Source: Lachnospiraceae bacterium (GTDB lineage Bacteria; Bacillota; Clostridia; Lachnospirales; Lachnospiraceae). From it: a stretch of DNA of 64,000 nt. The stretch spans positions 23,546 to 87,545 of the forward strand of contig JAFRRD010000033.1 in NCBI GenBank assembly GCA_017428265.1, given 5' to 3'. The notes under the pieces were generated by a model. It was given only the letters and a program-made list of their open reading frames with translations, was not told the origin of the DNA and did not search any database. Of this stretch, positions 1-8,924 are shown in pieces (the stretch's first letter is position 1; each line of letters opens with the position of its first letter). The position numbers were made by a program, and so were the translations under genes.

Positions 1-75
1 GCAATAATGCAAGCCGTAAAAACTGAAAATTTGCTAAAAAGACTTCCCGGTGCTGCGTGATCATTTCAGGCATAA

Positions 76-104
76 AAGAAAGAGGCCCTGCGGCCTCTTC
101 TTTG
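76..104 (-). terminator. tmRNA terminator
   Basis: An 8-bp GC-rich stem, AAGAGGCC with GGCCTCTT around a 4-nt loop, is followed on the minus strand by a T-rich tail. It lies about 35 bases beyond the tmRNA 3' end. The plus strand also has a T-rich tail, so it could stop transcription entering from the left. Confidence 0.8.
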
Positions 105-140
105 TGATCACATGCCCGTCGAAACAGGGCTGAGGAAGTA

Positions 141-485
141 TGGAGCTGAGGGGAATCGAACCCCTGTCCGAAAGTCCATCCATACCAGGCTCTACCATCA
201 TAGTTTGTGCTTTGACATTCCCTCCGTCCGACGTTCACAAACAAACTGCGGATTTCAGTAGCTTCATTTTATCCATCCGGCCCGCTAAGCTTAAGGCCGG
301 CAGTTCCCCGACTTCATGATGCCGGTTGACCGGGGTGTCGAGTGGCCCCGGGCCGACAAGCCGCAATTAAGCGGCTAACGCAACGTTATTGTTGGCGTTT
401 ATATTTAATTCCGTTTTGATGCGCAGTCACGGTCTGCGAATGGCTCCTCGAATCTCAAAACCCCCGTCGAAACCAGTACAACCCC
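141..485 (-). ncRNA. ssrA: tmRNA (transfer-messenger RNA)
   Basis: Rescues stalled ribosomes, acting first as an alanyl-tRNA and then as template for a degradation tag. The 3' end has a T-arm with a TTCGATT loop and an acceptor strand (142-148) that pairs, with two wobbles, to 479-485 at the 5' end. A discriminator A sits at 141 and the terminal CCA appears not to be encoded. The conserved 5' segment CTGGTTTCGACGGGG lies just inside the 5' end. The tag frame (367-396) reads ANNNVALAA then TAA; the ALAA end is the classical protease signal. It has its own promoter and terminator. The exact mature 5' end is inferred from base pairing. Confidence 0.95.
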
Positions 486-520
486 CGGTTCGGCCTGAAG
501 GATCGGTTCAGGTCAAATAT

Positions 521-549
521 ACTATACGCCGTCGAGGCGCAGTTGTCAA
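521..549 (-). promoter_or_regulatory. tmRNA promoter
   Basis: TTGACA (544-549) and TATAGT (521-526) are separated by exactly 17 bases. Transcription would start near 514, leaving a leader of about 29 bases to be trimmed by RNase P. The -35 box overlaps the stop codon of plsY. Confidence 0.8.
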
Positions 550-1283
550 GATGACCGTTTTTCAGCCTTTTCTTCCTTCTTTTCGCGTCGGACCTCGCGT
601 CTTTCCTCCCTCTTCTCACCGCGTTTTTCGTCGCGTTTTTCAAAATAGGACGCCAGGAAGATCTTGTTCTCCTTCCCGGTCAGAAGACGCCCGATGTTTT
701 CCCGGTGCATGAAAACGGCCAGGCACCAGACAGTCCCGATCAGGATCGCTGCTTCCGTAAGAGATAAAACACCCATCGAAATGATCCCTCGGCTGCACAG
801 GACCAGGAACAGGATCGCATCTACAGTCACCATGATCAGGCTGGCCAGGGAGGCGTAACAGGTAAACCAGAGGATGCCGACGAACAGGACGAAGGCGACG
901 AGCCCGGTCCGCCAGTCCAGCAGCAACATCAGGCTTCCGCTCACCGCGATGCCCTTGCCGCCGTGAAAGCCCATGTGGAAGGGGAAATCGTGCCCCAGGA
1001 TGACGCCGAGACCGGTATACAGTTTCAGCAGGAGGATCAATTCGGGATGATTCCGTCCGAAGATCAGCCAGACGGCGAGGTAGGCCAGCATCATTTTGCT
1101 GAAATCCCCGAAAAAGGTCAGCACGCCCGCCTTGGATCCCATGACGCGAAGGGCGTTGGTCGTGCCGGCATTCCCGCTGCCGTGCTCGCGGATGTTCAGA
1201 CCCATTTTCTTCGCAATCAGGACGCTGGTCTCAAAATTGCCGAAAAGATAGCCGATGACAAGGGCCAGGATACGAGTGATCAT
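546..1283 (-). CDS. plsY: Glycerol-3-phosphate acyltransferase PlsY
   Basis: Integral membrane enzyme that transfers an acyl group from acyl-phosphate to glycerol 3-phosphate, the first step of phospholipid synthesis. Family motifs are visible: GSGNAGTTN near residue 36, GHDFP near 97 and FHGGKG shortly after, within several hydrophobic segments. At 245 residues it is longer than the usual 200 or so because of a C-terminal tail of about 35 residues made almost only of Lys, Arg and Glu. The start ATG overlaps the der stop codon by four bases, so it is translationally coupled as the last gene of the DUF512-der-plsY operon. Its stop codon overlaps the tmRNA -35 box. Confidence 0.95.
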   Translation of the reverse strand: MITRILALVIGYLFGNFETSVLIAKKMGLNIREHGSGNAGTTNALRVMGSKAGVLTFFGDFSKMMLAYLAVWLIFGRNHPELILLLKLYTGLGVILGHDFPFHMGFHGGKGIAVSGSLMLLLDWRTGLVAFVLFVGILWFTCYASLASLIMVTVDAILFLVLCSRGIISMGVLSLTEAAILIGTVWCLAVFMHRENIGRLLTGKENKIFLASYFEKRDEKRGEKREERREVRREKKEEKAEKRSS

Positions 1284-2611
1284 GACTGCTCCTTTTCGTT
1301 ACGTTCCCGGACGATCATCTTGATGCTCGTTCCGGAGAAATCAAAGGCTTCGCGGATCTGATTCTCGATATAGCGCTGGTACGAGAAATGCATCAGTTCC
1401 TTATCGTTGACAAAGAGGACGAAGGTCGGCGGTCCGACCGCCACCTGGGTCATGTAGTACAGGCGCAGGCGCCGCCCCTTGTCCGAAGGCGGCTCGTGCA
1501 TGGCCACGGCCTGCGACATGATCTCGTTCAGGACGCCCGTGGAAACGCGCTTTTTGCAGTTATCCACAATGCTGTCGATCTTCGTGAACAGGCCGCCGAG
1601 GCGCTGACCGGTCTCCGCCGAGATGAACATGATGTCGGCGTAGTCGAGGAATGACAGTACCCTGCGGATCTTCTTGGTATGCTCCTTGACCGAATCGTTG
1701 GTCTTTTCGACCAGATCCCATTTATTGACGAGGATCAGGATGCCTTTGTTTCGTTCGTGCGCGATCCCGGCGATCTTCGCATCCTGCTCGGTCACGCCTT
1801 CCTGCGCGTCGATCACCAGAAGGACCACGTCCGCCCGCTCCACGGCGCTGACCGCACGGATGATGCTGTAGCGTTCGATATCCTCCTTGACCTTACTCTT
1901 CTTGCGCAGGCCGGCGGTATCGATCAGGACGTATTCCTTCTTATTGGCGCGGACGACGGTATCGATCGCATCGCGGGTCGTTCCGGCCACGTCGGACACG
2001 ATCACGCGCCGCGAGCCGGCCATCCGGTTCACGATGGAACTCTTGCCGACGTTCGGCTTGCCGACGATCGCGATCTTCGGGCGGGTATCCTCTTCTTCAT
2101 CCTCCGACACCGGCGGAAAACCGGCTGACACGGCATCCAGAAGGTCGCCGAGGCCGAGCCGCTCCGAAGCGCTGACGCCGATGGGATCCCCCATCCCGAG
2201 ATTGTAGAATTCATAGATATCGTTGCCGAACTTGCCGAAGTTATCCACCTTGTTGACGCACAGGACCACGGGCTTGTTGCTGCGGCGCAGCATGTCGGCG
2301 ACTTTTTTGTCATCGTCCGTCAGGCCTTCCTTCACGTCCGTCAGGAAAATGATGACGTCGGCGGTCTCCATGGCGATCTCTGCCTGCTCGCGCATTTGTT
2401 TCAGGATGATGTTCTGGCTGTCGGGCTCGATGCCGCCGGTGTCGATCAGCGTGAAACTGCGGTTCAGCCAGCTGCAGTCCGCGTAGATGCGGTCACGGGT
2501 CACGCCGGGCGTATCGTCCACAATGGATATACGCTCTCCTGCCAGCGTATTGAATAACGTCGACTTTCCCACGTTTGGGCGGCCGACAATGGCTACGATC
2601 GGTTTGCTCAT
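1280..2611 (-). CDS. der: Ribosome biogenesis GTPase Der (EngA)
   Basis: Essential GTPase with two tandem G domains, needed for 50S subunit maturation. The first domain shows GRPNVGKST at the N-terminus, DTPGVTRDR and a NKVD motif. The second shows GKPNVGKSS near residue 182, [11 protein letters not shown] and NKWD. A C-terminal KH-like domain follows. Length (443 residues) is typical. It overlaps its neighbours by four bases on each side (ATGA junctions), indicating tight coupling with the DUF512 protein upstream and plsY downstream, an order common in Clostridia. Confidence 0.97.
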   Translation of the reverse strand: MSKPIVAIVGRPNVGKSTLFNTLAGERISIVDDTPGVTRDRIYADCSWLNRSFTLIDTGGIEPDSQNIILKQMREQAEIAMETADVIIFLTDVKEGLTDDDKKVADMLRRSNKPVVLCVNKVDNFGKFGNDIYEFYNLGMGDPIGVSASERLGLGDLLDAVSAGFPPVSEDEEEDTRPKIAIVGKPNVGKSSIVNRMAGSRRVIVSDVAGTTRDAIDTVVRANKKEYVLIDTAGLRKKSKVKEDIERYSIIRAVSAVERADVVLLVIDAQEGVTEQDAKIAGIAHERNKGILILVNKWDLVEKTNDSVKEHTKKIRRVLSFLDYADIMFISAETGQRLGGLFTKIDSIVDNCKKRVSTGVLNEIMSQAVAMHEPPSDKGRRLRLYYMTQVAVGPPTFVLFVNDKELMHFSYQRYIENQIREAFDFSGTSIKMIVRERNEKEQS

Positions 2612-3972
2612 TCTTCATTCTCCTTCGGTTCATACGGCCGGAAACGGCGCTGCGGCTCCCGTTCCTCCTTGCCGAGAAGGGCACGCACCAGGCCGGCGCC
2701 GTCGCAGCTCGTGGCATAGACCGGCAGGCCGAGCACTTCTTCGGCATCCGCGACGTGCAGGTCGTCAAGAAAGACATCTTCACCGCTTCTGAGCATTGTT
2801 TTCGGGATGAATATGATATCTCCGTTGTTCCTGTCTTTCAGTTGCGCGATCATGTCCTGACCGGTCAGCAGACCGGCGACCGTTACGCCTTCGCCGAAGA
2901 ACCGGTTGATGACGGGAACGACTTCCACCTGTACGGACGGGAACTTCGCGGAGAGAGCCCCGCATTTATCGCGGATCACCGGATAAGCCAGCGTTCCGGT
3001 TACGACTGTGATGCGCCGCGATTTCCGGCAGACCTTAAATCGCTTCAGAGCGGCGTCAAACTGATCCGAAAAGAGCCGGATCATGCCTACGCCGTTTTCC
3101 AGCTGCAGATAGCCGTCATACCGCGCTTCTTCGGGCAGCGGACGGCCGGCCAGCAGATAAAACTCATCACTTGCGTGAATAAAATGCAGCCCGTACTGCG
3201 GGTACAGTTTCTTCTGCCACGACTCGATGATATCGATTGTCTTCCCGGCTTCTTCCGGGGTGAACGGCCTTAGCGGCGTCAGCTTTTCGCGGTATTTCGT
3301 CAGGCCTACCGGCACGACCGACACGCTCTGCATCACAGGCAGATAACGGGACAGGTCCCTTATCGTTTCATCCAGCTTTGCGCCGTCATTCCAGTCCGGG
3401 CAGCAGACGATCTGGCCGTTCATCGTGATCCCGGCCTCATACAGCACGTCGATCTTCTTCAGCGCTTCGCCCGCGAAACGGTTGTGAAGCATTTTGCAGC
3501 GAAGTTTCGGATCCGTCGTGTGCACGGAGATATTGATCGGCTCCATGCGGTATTCGATGATGCGGTCGAGGTCCTTCTTCGACAGATTCGTCAGGGTGAT
3601 GTAATTGCCCTGCAGGAAGGAAAGGCGTGAGTCGTCATCCTTGAAGTAAAGCGTTTCGCGCATGCCCGGCGGCATCTGGTCGATGAAGCAGAAAATGCAC
3701 TTGTTTGTGCAGGAACGGTACTCGTCCATGAGGCCGTTTTCAAAAATAAGCCCCAGGTCTTCGTCCTCATCCTTGTCGATATCATAGAGGATCTGTTCTC
3801 CGTCCGCCGTCTCGACCAGGAGGTCGACGTGATCGGTCTCGCAGAAATAGTTATAATCGAAGATATCTTCTATCTCCCGGCCGTTCACACTCAGCACGAA
3901 GCTGCCGGGAGCGATCTCCAGTTCCTCTCCTGCCGACCCGGGCAGGACGTTTATGATCTTATGTTTTTTCAA
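2608..3972 (-). CDS. DUF512 family radical SAM protein with N-terminal PDZ-like domain
   Basis: Member of a conserved clostridial family found next to der; the reaction is not known. The N-terminal 60 residues resemble a PDZ domain ([19 protein letters not shown]). Next comes a cysteine motif, CTNKCIFC (C-x3-C-x2-C), typical of the 4Fe-4S cluster of radical SAM enzymes, followed by [11 protein letters not shown] and a TIM-barrel-like region (NISVHTTDP), with the DUF512 domain in the second half. The start is TTG at 3972, preceded by AAAGGA; no ATG gives a better N-terminus. The 3' end overlaps der by four bases. The family assignment is secure, the function open. Confidence 0.9.
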   Translation of the reverse strand: MKKHKIINVLPGSAGEELEIAPGSFVLSVNGREIEDIFDYNYFCETDHVDLLVETADGEQILYDIDKDEDEDLGLIFENGLMDEYRSCTNKCIFCFIDQMPPGMRETLYFKDDDSRLSFLQGNYITLTNLSKKDLDRIIEYRMEPINISVHTTDPKLRCKMLHNRFAGEALKKIDVLYEAGITMNGQIVCCPDWNDGAKLDETIRDLSRYLPVMQSVSVVPVGLTKYREKLTPLRPFTPEEAGKTIDIIESWQKKLYPQYGLHFIHASDEFYLLAGRPLPEEARYDGYLQLENGVGMIRLFSDQFDAALKRFKVCRKSRRITVVTGTLAYPVIRDKCGALSAKFPSVQVEVVPVINRFFGEGVTVAGLLTGQDMIAQLKDRNNGDIIFIPKTMLRSGEDVFLDDLHVADAEEVLGLPVYATSCDGAGLVRALLGKEEREPQRRFRPYEPKENEE

Positions 3973-4008
3973 CGTGTGACACGTCCTTTCTGCCCTTCGA
4001 GCGCATTT

Positions 4009-4037
4009 ATTTTACCATATCTGCCTTGCCATTTCCA
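4009..4037 (-). promoter_or_regulatory. Candidate promoter of the DUF512-der-plsY operon
   Basis: TAAAAT (4009-4014) lies 17 bases from TGGAAA (4032-4037), a four-of-six match to the -35 consensus. The -35 box abuts that of the divergent prs promoter, so the two polymerases would compete for the same stretch. Confidence 0.45.
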
Positions 4038-4054
4038 CCCGAAAGTGATAAGAT
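4026..4054 (+). promoter_or_regulatory. prs promoter
   Basis: TTGCCA (4026-4031), 17-base spacer, TAAGAT (4049-4054). The start codon follows 34 bases after the -10 box, with AAAGGA as ribosome binding site. Confidence 0.7.
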
Positions 4055-4088
4055 TTGAGCGAGAACAGATCAGTGAAAGGATCCTCCC

Positions 4089-5291
4089 ATGAAAAACGAG
4101 CCGAACTTCATCTTCAAGAACCGCAATCCGATCGCGCCGCTCAAGATCATCGCCATGGAGAACTGCCGTCCGCTCATTGAAAAGGTGGACCGCACCATCG
4201 TCGACATGCGCAAGGGCTACATCAACAAATACGCGGAGATCGATCCTTCCGTACTGACCCGTGACTATGACACACCTTCCTATCTGGTCGAGGCCAGCTG
4301 CCCCCGTTTCGGTTCCGGCGAAGCCAAGGGCGTCATCCATTCGACGGTACGCGGCAGCGACCTGTATATCGTCAGCGACGTGACCAACAGTTCCATGAGT
4401 TTCAAGATCAGCGGCAGGACCCACTATATGTCGCCGGACGACCATTTCCAGGACCTTAAGCGTGTTGTCGCCGCAGCCATGACCAGCGCCTACCGCGTGA
4501 GTGTCATCATGCCGTTCCTTTATATGAGCCGTCAGCACAAGCGCGAAAACCGCGAATCGCTCGACTGTGCCGTCGCCCTGAACGAACTGAAGGACATGGG
4601 TGTTGCCAATATCATCACATTTGATGCCCATGACAACCGCGTCATGAACGCCATCCCGACCCACGACCTGGATGACTACTCTCCTGTCTATCAGCTTCTT
4701 AAGGCTTTGGAACGCAAGTTCGGCGGCCTGAAGATCGACAAGGACGATATCGTTGTCATAGCGCCGCACGAGGGAGCGATGAGCCGGGCAATTTTCCTTG
4801 CCAACAACATCGGCGTCGGCATGGGCATGTTTTATAAACGCCGCGACTATACCGTCACGCTTCCCGACGGCCGCCATCCGATGATCGCTCTGGAGTACCT
4901 CGGCCCCGAAGTCGAAGGCAAGAGCGTATTCATTCTGGATGATATCATTTCCACCGGTGCGAGCATGCTTGAAGCCGCTGAGGAACTGAAAAAAATGAAG
5001 GCCGCCCGCGTGATCATGGGGGCAACTTTCCCGCTCTTTACCGAAGGGAAAGAAGGCATTGCCAAATTTGACGAAGCTTACGAAAACGGATGGTTCGATC
5101 ATCTGGTCTGCACGAACCTTGTCTACCGGGATCCCGAGCTGTCCAATCGCCCCTGGTACATCGAAGCGGATCTGTCGATCTACATTTCCAAGATCATCGA
5201 TACCATGAACCACAACGTGGCCGTTACCAAGGTCATCACGCCGACGGGCAGGCTCCAGGATCTGGTCGCGAGGAACCGTAAGAATCTGTAA
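4089..5291 (+). CDS. prs: Ribose-phosphate pyrophosphokinase
   Basis: Makes PRPP from ribose 5-phosphate and ATP for nucleotide, histidine and tryptophan synthesis in the cytoplasm. The PRPP-binding loop is clear (ILDDIISTG near residue 280), as is a metal-binding HDNRVMNA segment near 180. At 400 residues it is longer than the classical 315-residue enzyme and has about 60 extra N-terminal residues, matching a longer clostridial form. It is a single-gene unit on the plus strand with its own promoter and a strong hairpin terminator. The start ATG is supported by AAAGGA upstream. Confidence 0.93.
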   Translation: MKNEPNFIFKNRNPIAPLKIIAMENCRPLIEKVDRTIVDMRKGYINKYAEIDPSVLTRDYDTPSYLVEASCPRFGSGEAKGVIHSTVRGSDLYIVSDVTNSSMSFKISGRTHYMSPDDHFQDLKRVVAAAMTSAYRVSVIMPFLYMSRQHKRENRESLDCAVALNELKDMGVANIITFDAHDNRVMNAIPTHDLDDYSPVYQLLKALERKFGGLKIDKDDIVVIAPHEGAMSRAIFLANNIGVGMGMFYKRRDYTVTLPDGRHPMIALEYLGPEVEGKSVFILDDIISTGASMLEAAEELKKMKAARVIMGATFPLFTEGKEGIAKFDEAYENGWFDHLVCTNLVYRDPELSNRPWYIEADLSIYISKIIDTMNHNVAVTKVITPTGRLQDLVARNRKNL

Positions 5292-5308
5292 AATACAAAC
5301 GATACCGA

Positions 5309-5355
5309 AACGCCTTCGGGCCGTGCTGAATCACGGCAGCCCGAAGGCGTTTTCA
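5309..5355 (+). terminator. prs terminator
   Basis: A 13-bp perfect stem (5309-5321 with 5339-5351; core CGCCTTCGGG) is followed by TTTTC. The right arm lies inside the last codons of the convergent yraN gene and encodes its AFGLP end. The left arm starts with AA, so there is little T-tail on the minus strand. Confidence 0.8.
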
Positions 5356-5750
5356 TAATGCGTGATATTTCCCGCTCCGTCGACCGAGACGACGTCAAAA
5401 CGGCAGGGACAGCGTTCACAAAGCCCTTCGCGAAGCAGATAATACTCTGCAACTTTGATGATCTTCTGCTGCTTCCGCCGGTCCACATGCTCTTCACCGC
5501 GGCCGCAATTTCCGGTGCTTCGGTATTTCACCTCGATGAACACCAGGGTCTCTTCATCGTCCATGATGAGGTCGATCTCCCCGCTGCGGATGCGGAAATT
5601 AGCCTCCCGCAGACGGAAGCCCTTCTGCTGCAGATAGATACAGGCCGCCTGTTCAAAGCGGCCGCCGATCTTTCTTTTATTCAATTCTTCCTTTCCGGGG
5701 GCAACGGTCTTGGAAAAAGCGGCGGCAGAGCCGGCCGTATCATTTGACAA
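5331..5750 (-). CDS. yraN: YraN family (UPF0102) nuclease-like protein
   Basis: Small protein of the UPF0102 family, predicted to have a restriction-endonuclease-like fold; its biological role is not established. The family core is visible: GRFEQAACIYLQQKGF near residue 29, then GEIDLIMDD and VFIEVKYR, which carry the Asp and Glu-x-Lys residues expected of that fold. About 26 extra residues precede the core. It is the last gene of the lepB-rbgA-lepB-rnhB operon, overlaps rnhB by 11 bases, and is commonly found beside rnhB in Firmicutes. Confidence 0.88.
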   Translation of the reverse strand: MSNDTAGSAAAFSKTVAPGKEELNKRKIGGRFEQAACIYLQQKGFRLREANFRIRSGEIDLIMDDEETLVFIEVKYRSTGNCGRGEEHVDRRKQQKIIKVAEYYLLREGLCERCPCRFDVVSVDGAGNITHYENAFGLP

Positions 5751-6375
5751 AATGGGTAATGAAGCTTCTGCGGTGGATCGTGCAGGGGCCGAACGTCTTC
5801 AGGGCTTCGATATGGGCGGCGGTGCCGTAGCCTTTGTGGCCGGCAAAGCCGTATTCGGGATACAGTTCATCCAGTTCGCGCATCATCCGGTCACGCGTGA
5901 CCTTGGCCACGATGCTTGCGGCGCCGATGGACAGGCTTTTTGCGTCACCCTTGATGATCGGGACCTGACGGATGCCTTCAAGGCCAGGAATCGTCACGGC
6001 ATCGACCAGCAGGAGGTCGGGCTTAAAGCACAGCGAACCGACGGCTTTCCGCATGGCCTCGAAGGTCGCCTGCAGGATGTTGATCTCGTCGATCCTTCCG
6101 GCGCTGACGATGCCGACGCCGACAGCCATCGATTTTTCGATGATCTCCGGATAGAGGGCTTCCCGCTTTTTCTCGCTCAGCTGCTTGGAATCGTTGATGC
6201 CGAGGATCTCGGCGCCGGGATACAGGATCACGGCTGCGGCAACGACAGGGCCGGCGAGCGGGCCGCGTCCGGCTTCATCGACGCCGGCGATCAGGCCTTC
6301 TCCGCCGTACTGCCGCTCATAACGCATCAGCGCGTATTCCCGGGCTCTCTCTTCTGCCAGTGTCCTCTTTGCCAT
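5740..6375 (-). CDS. rnhB: Ribonuclease HII
   Basis: Cleaves RNA in RNA-DNA hybrids and removes single ribonucleotides from DNA. The signature GVDEAGRGPLAGP near residue 32 holds two catalytic acidic residues; GINDSKQLSEKKRE, VDAV and GDAKSLSIGAASIVAKVTRD follow, the last carrying the family's DAKS-type motif. Length (211 residues) is typical. It starts seven bases after the upstream signal peptidase gene and overlaps yraN by 11 bases. Confidence 0.96.
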   Translation of the reverse strand: MAKRTLAEERAREYALMRYERQYGGEGLIAGVDEAGRGPLAGPVVAAAVILYPGAEILGINDSKQLSEKKREALYPEIIEKSMAVGVGIVSAGRIDEINILQATFEAMRKAVGSLCFKPDLLLVDAVTIPGLEGIRQVPIIKGDAKSLSIGAASIVAKVTRDRMMRELDELYPEYGFAGHKGYGTAAHIEALKTFGPCTIHRRSFITHFVK

Positions 6376-6382
6376 GACTGCC

Positions 6383-6958
6383 TCAGTTATCGATGATGCT
6401 GCCGAAACCGGACAGCGGCCATGCGCGGAACACGGCGCGGCCGGTGATCTGGCTGCGCTTTACCTTGCCGACCGCGTAGCGGCTGTCAATGCTGTTCGTG
6501 CGGTTGTCGCCGAGCACGAAATATTCGTCCTCGCCCAAAACGACGGGCTGTTCCGCGGAGCCGGCCAGGAAATAGACGCCTCTCCCGTAGTCTTCCTGCA
6601 ATTCCTCTCCGTTGATGTAGATCACGGAATTCACGATCTGTACGGTCTCACCGGGCAGGCCGATGACGCGCTTGATATAGTGCGTGCCGGGATCGTTTTT
6701 CAGCTTGAAGATCACGATCTCAAAACGTTTCGGATCGCGTACGAACTTATAAGTGAAAATATCCTCGACCAGCTGGTCTTTGTCATCCAGCGTCGGATAC
6801 ATGCTGGTGCCTTCCACGCTGACGCGGCTGCCGACAAAATTCAGGATCAGCAGACAGATCCCCACCATTACAGTCAGGCTGAGCAGGGTGGACAGCAGGT
6901 CCTTGATAAACGGTTTCTTCGGGCTGATCAGCTCGGGTTCCTGATCGTTCTTAGCCAT
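6383..6958 (-). CDS. lepB: Signal peptidase I (second copy)
   Basis: Membrane serine protease that removes signal peptides from exported proteins. One N-terminal transmembrane segment (about residues 20-42) precedes the catalytic serine in GTSMYPTL (Ser52) and the general-base lysine in YIKRVIGLPG (Lys95). The GDNRTNSIDSR box of the family is intact. It shares an operon with a more divergent signal peptidase on the other side of rbgA. Canonical motifs suggest that this copy is the housekeeping enzyme. Confidence 0.95.
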   Translation of the reverse strand: MAKNDQEPELISPKKPFIKDLLSTLLSLTVMVGICLLILNFVGSRVSVEGTSMYPTLDDKDQLVEDIFTYKFVRDPKRFEIVIFKLKNDPGTHYIKRVIGLPGETVQIVNSVIYINGEELQEDYGRGVYFLAGSAEQPVVLGEDEYFVLGDNRTNSIDSRYAVGKVKRSQITGRAVFRAWPLSGFGSIIDN

Positions 6959-6966
6959 ATTGCTCC

Positions 6967-7848
6967 TTATGCGGATGGTTCTTCGAGGGTGACGCGCCCC
7001 AACCGTCCTTTTCTCAGATCATCGATAAAACGTGCGGCAGCCTTCTCCGTGTCGGGCTCTCCGCCTTTTTTCAGCAGCTTGCGCAGCAGGGCGATCGCTG
7101 TCAGCGCTTCGTAGGGGTCCTCCGGCAGTTCGCCGTATTTTTCCGAAAGTGCCTGCGGATAGCGCCTGCGCATGAGTGAAATGCCTTCCGCGGCCAGATC
7201 TTCCACGGGCAGGATGTCGTCGCTGATGGATCCGGTCAGGGCCAGCCGGATGCCAACCTGCGGATCTTCGAATTTCGGCCAGAGGATACCGGGCGTATCC
7301 AGCAGTTCCAGGCTCTTTCCGAGGCGGATCCACTGGTTTCCTCTGGTCACGCCGGGCTTGTCTCCGGTCTTTGCGGAAGCCTTTCCCGCAAGGGAATTGA
7401 TGAGGGTGGATTTGCCGACGTTCGGGATCCCGGCGACCATGATGCGGGCGGGCCGGTTCACGATGCCGCGCGCCCTGTCTTTCTTTGCTTTCTCTTCAGA
7501 CACCTGATCCAGAAGGCGCCGGATCGTCTTCATCCCGGCGCTGCTGCGGGAATCGGCCGCCGCTGCCGTGACGTTCTGCCAGCTCAGGGTATCCATCCAG
7601 CGTTTCGTTGCCTCTTCATCCGCGAGGTCGGCCTTGTTCAGCAGAATGATGCGCCTCTTGTTCTTTCCCAGTTCTCCGATATCAGGGTTCAGGCTGGACT
7701 CCGGGATCCGCGCATCGCGGATCTCCAGGATCATATCCACCAGCTTCAGGTCTTCTTCCATGGCCCGTCTGGCTTTAGTCATATGTCCGGGATACCAGTT
7801 GATCGGCTCGGAAAGGTAAGGTGTTTCATTTTCAGGGAATTGTTTCAT
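6967..7848 (-). CDS. rbgA: Ribosome biogenesis GTPase RbgA (YlqF)
   Basis: Circularly permuted GTPase that assists late assembly of the 50S subunit. The permuted order is visible: G4 (LLNKADL, near residue 70) comes before G1 ([10 protein letters not shown], near 140) and G3 (DTPGI, near 185). The N-terminal NWYPGHMTKA segment is characteristic of the family. Length (293 residues) is normal. The start overlaps the upstream lepB stop by four bases. The rbgA-rnhB linkage is a common Firmicute arrangement. Confidence 0.96.
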   Translation of the reverse strand: MKQFPENETPYLSEPINWYPGHMTKARRAMEEDLKLVDMILEIRDARIPESSLNPDIGELGKNKRRIILLNKADLADEEATKRWMDTLSWQNVTAAAADSRSSAGMKTIRRLLDQVSEEKAKKDRARGIVNRPARIMVAGIPNVGKSTLINSLAGKASAKTGDKPGVTRGNQWIRLGKSLELLDTPGILWPKFEDPQVGIRLALTGSISDDILPVEDLAAEGISLMRRRYPQALSEKYGELPEDPYEALTAIALLRKLLKKGGEPDTEKAAARFIDDLRKGRLGRVTLEEPSA

Positions 7849-8429
7849 GATCCCTCCTTACCGGCCGGTTCACGGACGGAGCCGAAGCTGCTGAAAGGGG
7901 CACTGCGCAGCCAGACCGTTCCGCTGATCTGCTCCCGGCGGATGTTGCCGACTTCTGAATTACGTGAATCCTGGCTGGCATCCGGGCTACGTCCGATCAC
8001 GAAATACTCATCCGTGTCGAGATAGACCGGTTCCTCCGCAAGGCCCGCATTCGGGATGGAGAAAGCCAGCCGTTCATCCTCCAGCAGCTGATTGTTGATG
8101 TAGACTTTTCCGTCTTTGATCTGCAGCTTCTCACCGGGCAGGCCCAGGATAAGTTTCAGATAGACGCTGTCATCTCCCTCCAGCGTATACGCCGCAATGT
8201 CAAAGCGCTGCAGCGGGACCAGACGGCCCTTCGTGCGGTTGATCATGAGACTGTCTCCGCTTTCAAGAAGCGGCGTCATGGAATTGCCGAGCATTGTCAC
8301 ACGCGTGCCGAATGCCCAGGTCAGAAAGAAGGCAAGCAGCGCGACAAGGACGATATCGACGACCCAGGAAGTGATCATGCGGATCTGCTCTTCCAGGCTC
8401 ATCACTTCAAATGAACTCTTTTTGGCCAT
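7845..8429 (-). CDS. lepB: Signal peptidase I (first copy, divergent)
   Basis: Second type I signal peptidase in the same operon. It has one N-terminal membrane segment (about residues 22-40), a catalytic serine in GNSMTPLL (Ser50) and a lysine in YLKLILGLPG about 41 residues later. The GDNR box is altered to GRSPDASQDSR, and the Arg normally next to the lysine is Leu. These changes suggest altered substrate preference, though the Ser/Lys dyad is intact. It is the first gene after a good promoter and is preceded by AAGGAGG. Confidence 0.9.
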   Translation of the reverse strand: MAKKSSFEVMSLEEQIRMITSWVVDIVLVALLAFFLTWAFGTRVTMLGNSMTPLLESGDSLMINRTKGRLVPLQRFDIAAYTLEGDDSVYLKLILGLPGEKLQIKDGKVYINNQLLEDERLAFSIPNAGLAEEPVYLDTDEYFVIGRSPDASQDSRNSEVGNIRREQISGTVWLRSAPFSSFGSVREPAGKEGS

Positions 8430-8452
8430 GCTGCCTCCTTTCTTGAAATATG

Positions 8453-8481
8453 AGTATACCCGATTCCGGCTGAAATAACAA
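8453..8481 (-). promoter_or_regulatory. Promoter of the lepB-rbgA-lepB-rnhB-yraN operon
   Basis: TTGTTA (8476-8481), 17-base spacer, TATACT (8453-8458). It lies between the rplS terminator and the first lepB gene. Confidence 0.7.
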
Positions 8482-8525
8482 GCAGGAGGATCGCCGCTTT
8501 GCCGCGGTCTTTCTGCTTTCCGAAC

Positions 8526-8556
8526 AAAAGAAAAGAGCGCCCGCTCGAGCGCTCTT
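8526..8556 (-). terminator. Terminator of the ylxM-ffh-rplS operon
   Basis: Stem AAGAGCGC with GCGCTCTT around an 8-nt loop, followed on the minus strand by TTCTTTTG. It lies 14 bases after the rplS stop. Confidence 0.85.
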
Positions 8557-8569
8557 CATCACCCTTGGC

Positions 8570-8917
8570 TTACCTCCGGGCTTCTTTGACCTTCGCAGCC
8601 TTGCCGATCCGTTCTCTCAGATAGGTCAGGCGGGCACGGCGCACCTTGCCCTGGCGGATCACGTCAACGTGATCGATCACGGGGCTGTGCAGCGGCCAGG
8701 TCTTTTCGACGCCGACGCCGTTCGAAAGTTTGCGGACCGTAAAAGTCTCGCGGGCGCCGCCGTTCTGTCTCTTGATCACGATGCCTTCGAACATCTGGAT
8801 ACGTTCGCGGGCACCTTCTTTGATCTTGGCATATACCCGGACGGTATCGCCTACACGGAAATTGCCGACGTTCTCTTTGAGCTGTTCGTCTTCAATTTTC
8901 TTGATGATGTCGTTCAT
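8570..8917 (-). CDS. rplS: 50S ribosomal protein L19
   Basis: Ribosomal protein at the 30S-50S interface. The sequence is a full-length L19 (115 residues) with the family signatures [28 protein letters not shown] and [10 protein letters not shown]. It is the last gene of the ylxM-ffh-rpsP-khpA-rimM-trmD-rplS operon, the usual Firmicute order, and is followed by a strong terminator. A 73-base gap separates it from trmD. That leader contains a duplicated ribosome-binding-site-like 10-mer, described separately. AAGGAGG lies directly upstream of the start. Confidence 0.98.
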   Translation of the reverse strand: MNDIIKKIEDEQLKENVGNFRVGDTVRVYAKIKEGARERIQMFEGIVIKRQNGGARETFTVRKLSNGVGVEKTWPLHSPVIDHVDVIRQGKVRRARLTYLRERIGKAAKVKEARR

Positions 8918-8924
8918 TACTTTC

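Noticed and set aside
1-60. A short plus-strand frame open from the window edge to a TGA at 58-60 (20 codons).
   Set aside because: It is too short to identify, has no recognisable motif, and could be open by chance. It might be the end of a gene lying outside the window.
3969-5213. A 414-codon minus-strand frame antisense to prs.
   Set aside because: It is the mirror of a well-supported gene with GC-rich third positions. It has no family motif and its His/Asp-rich composition is typical of such antisense frames.
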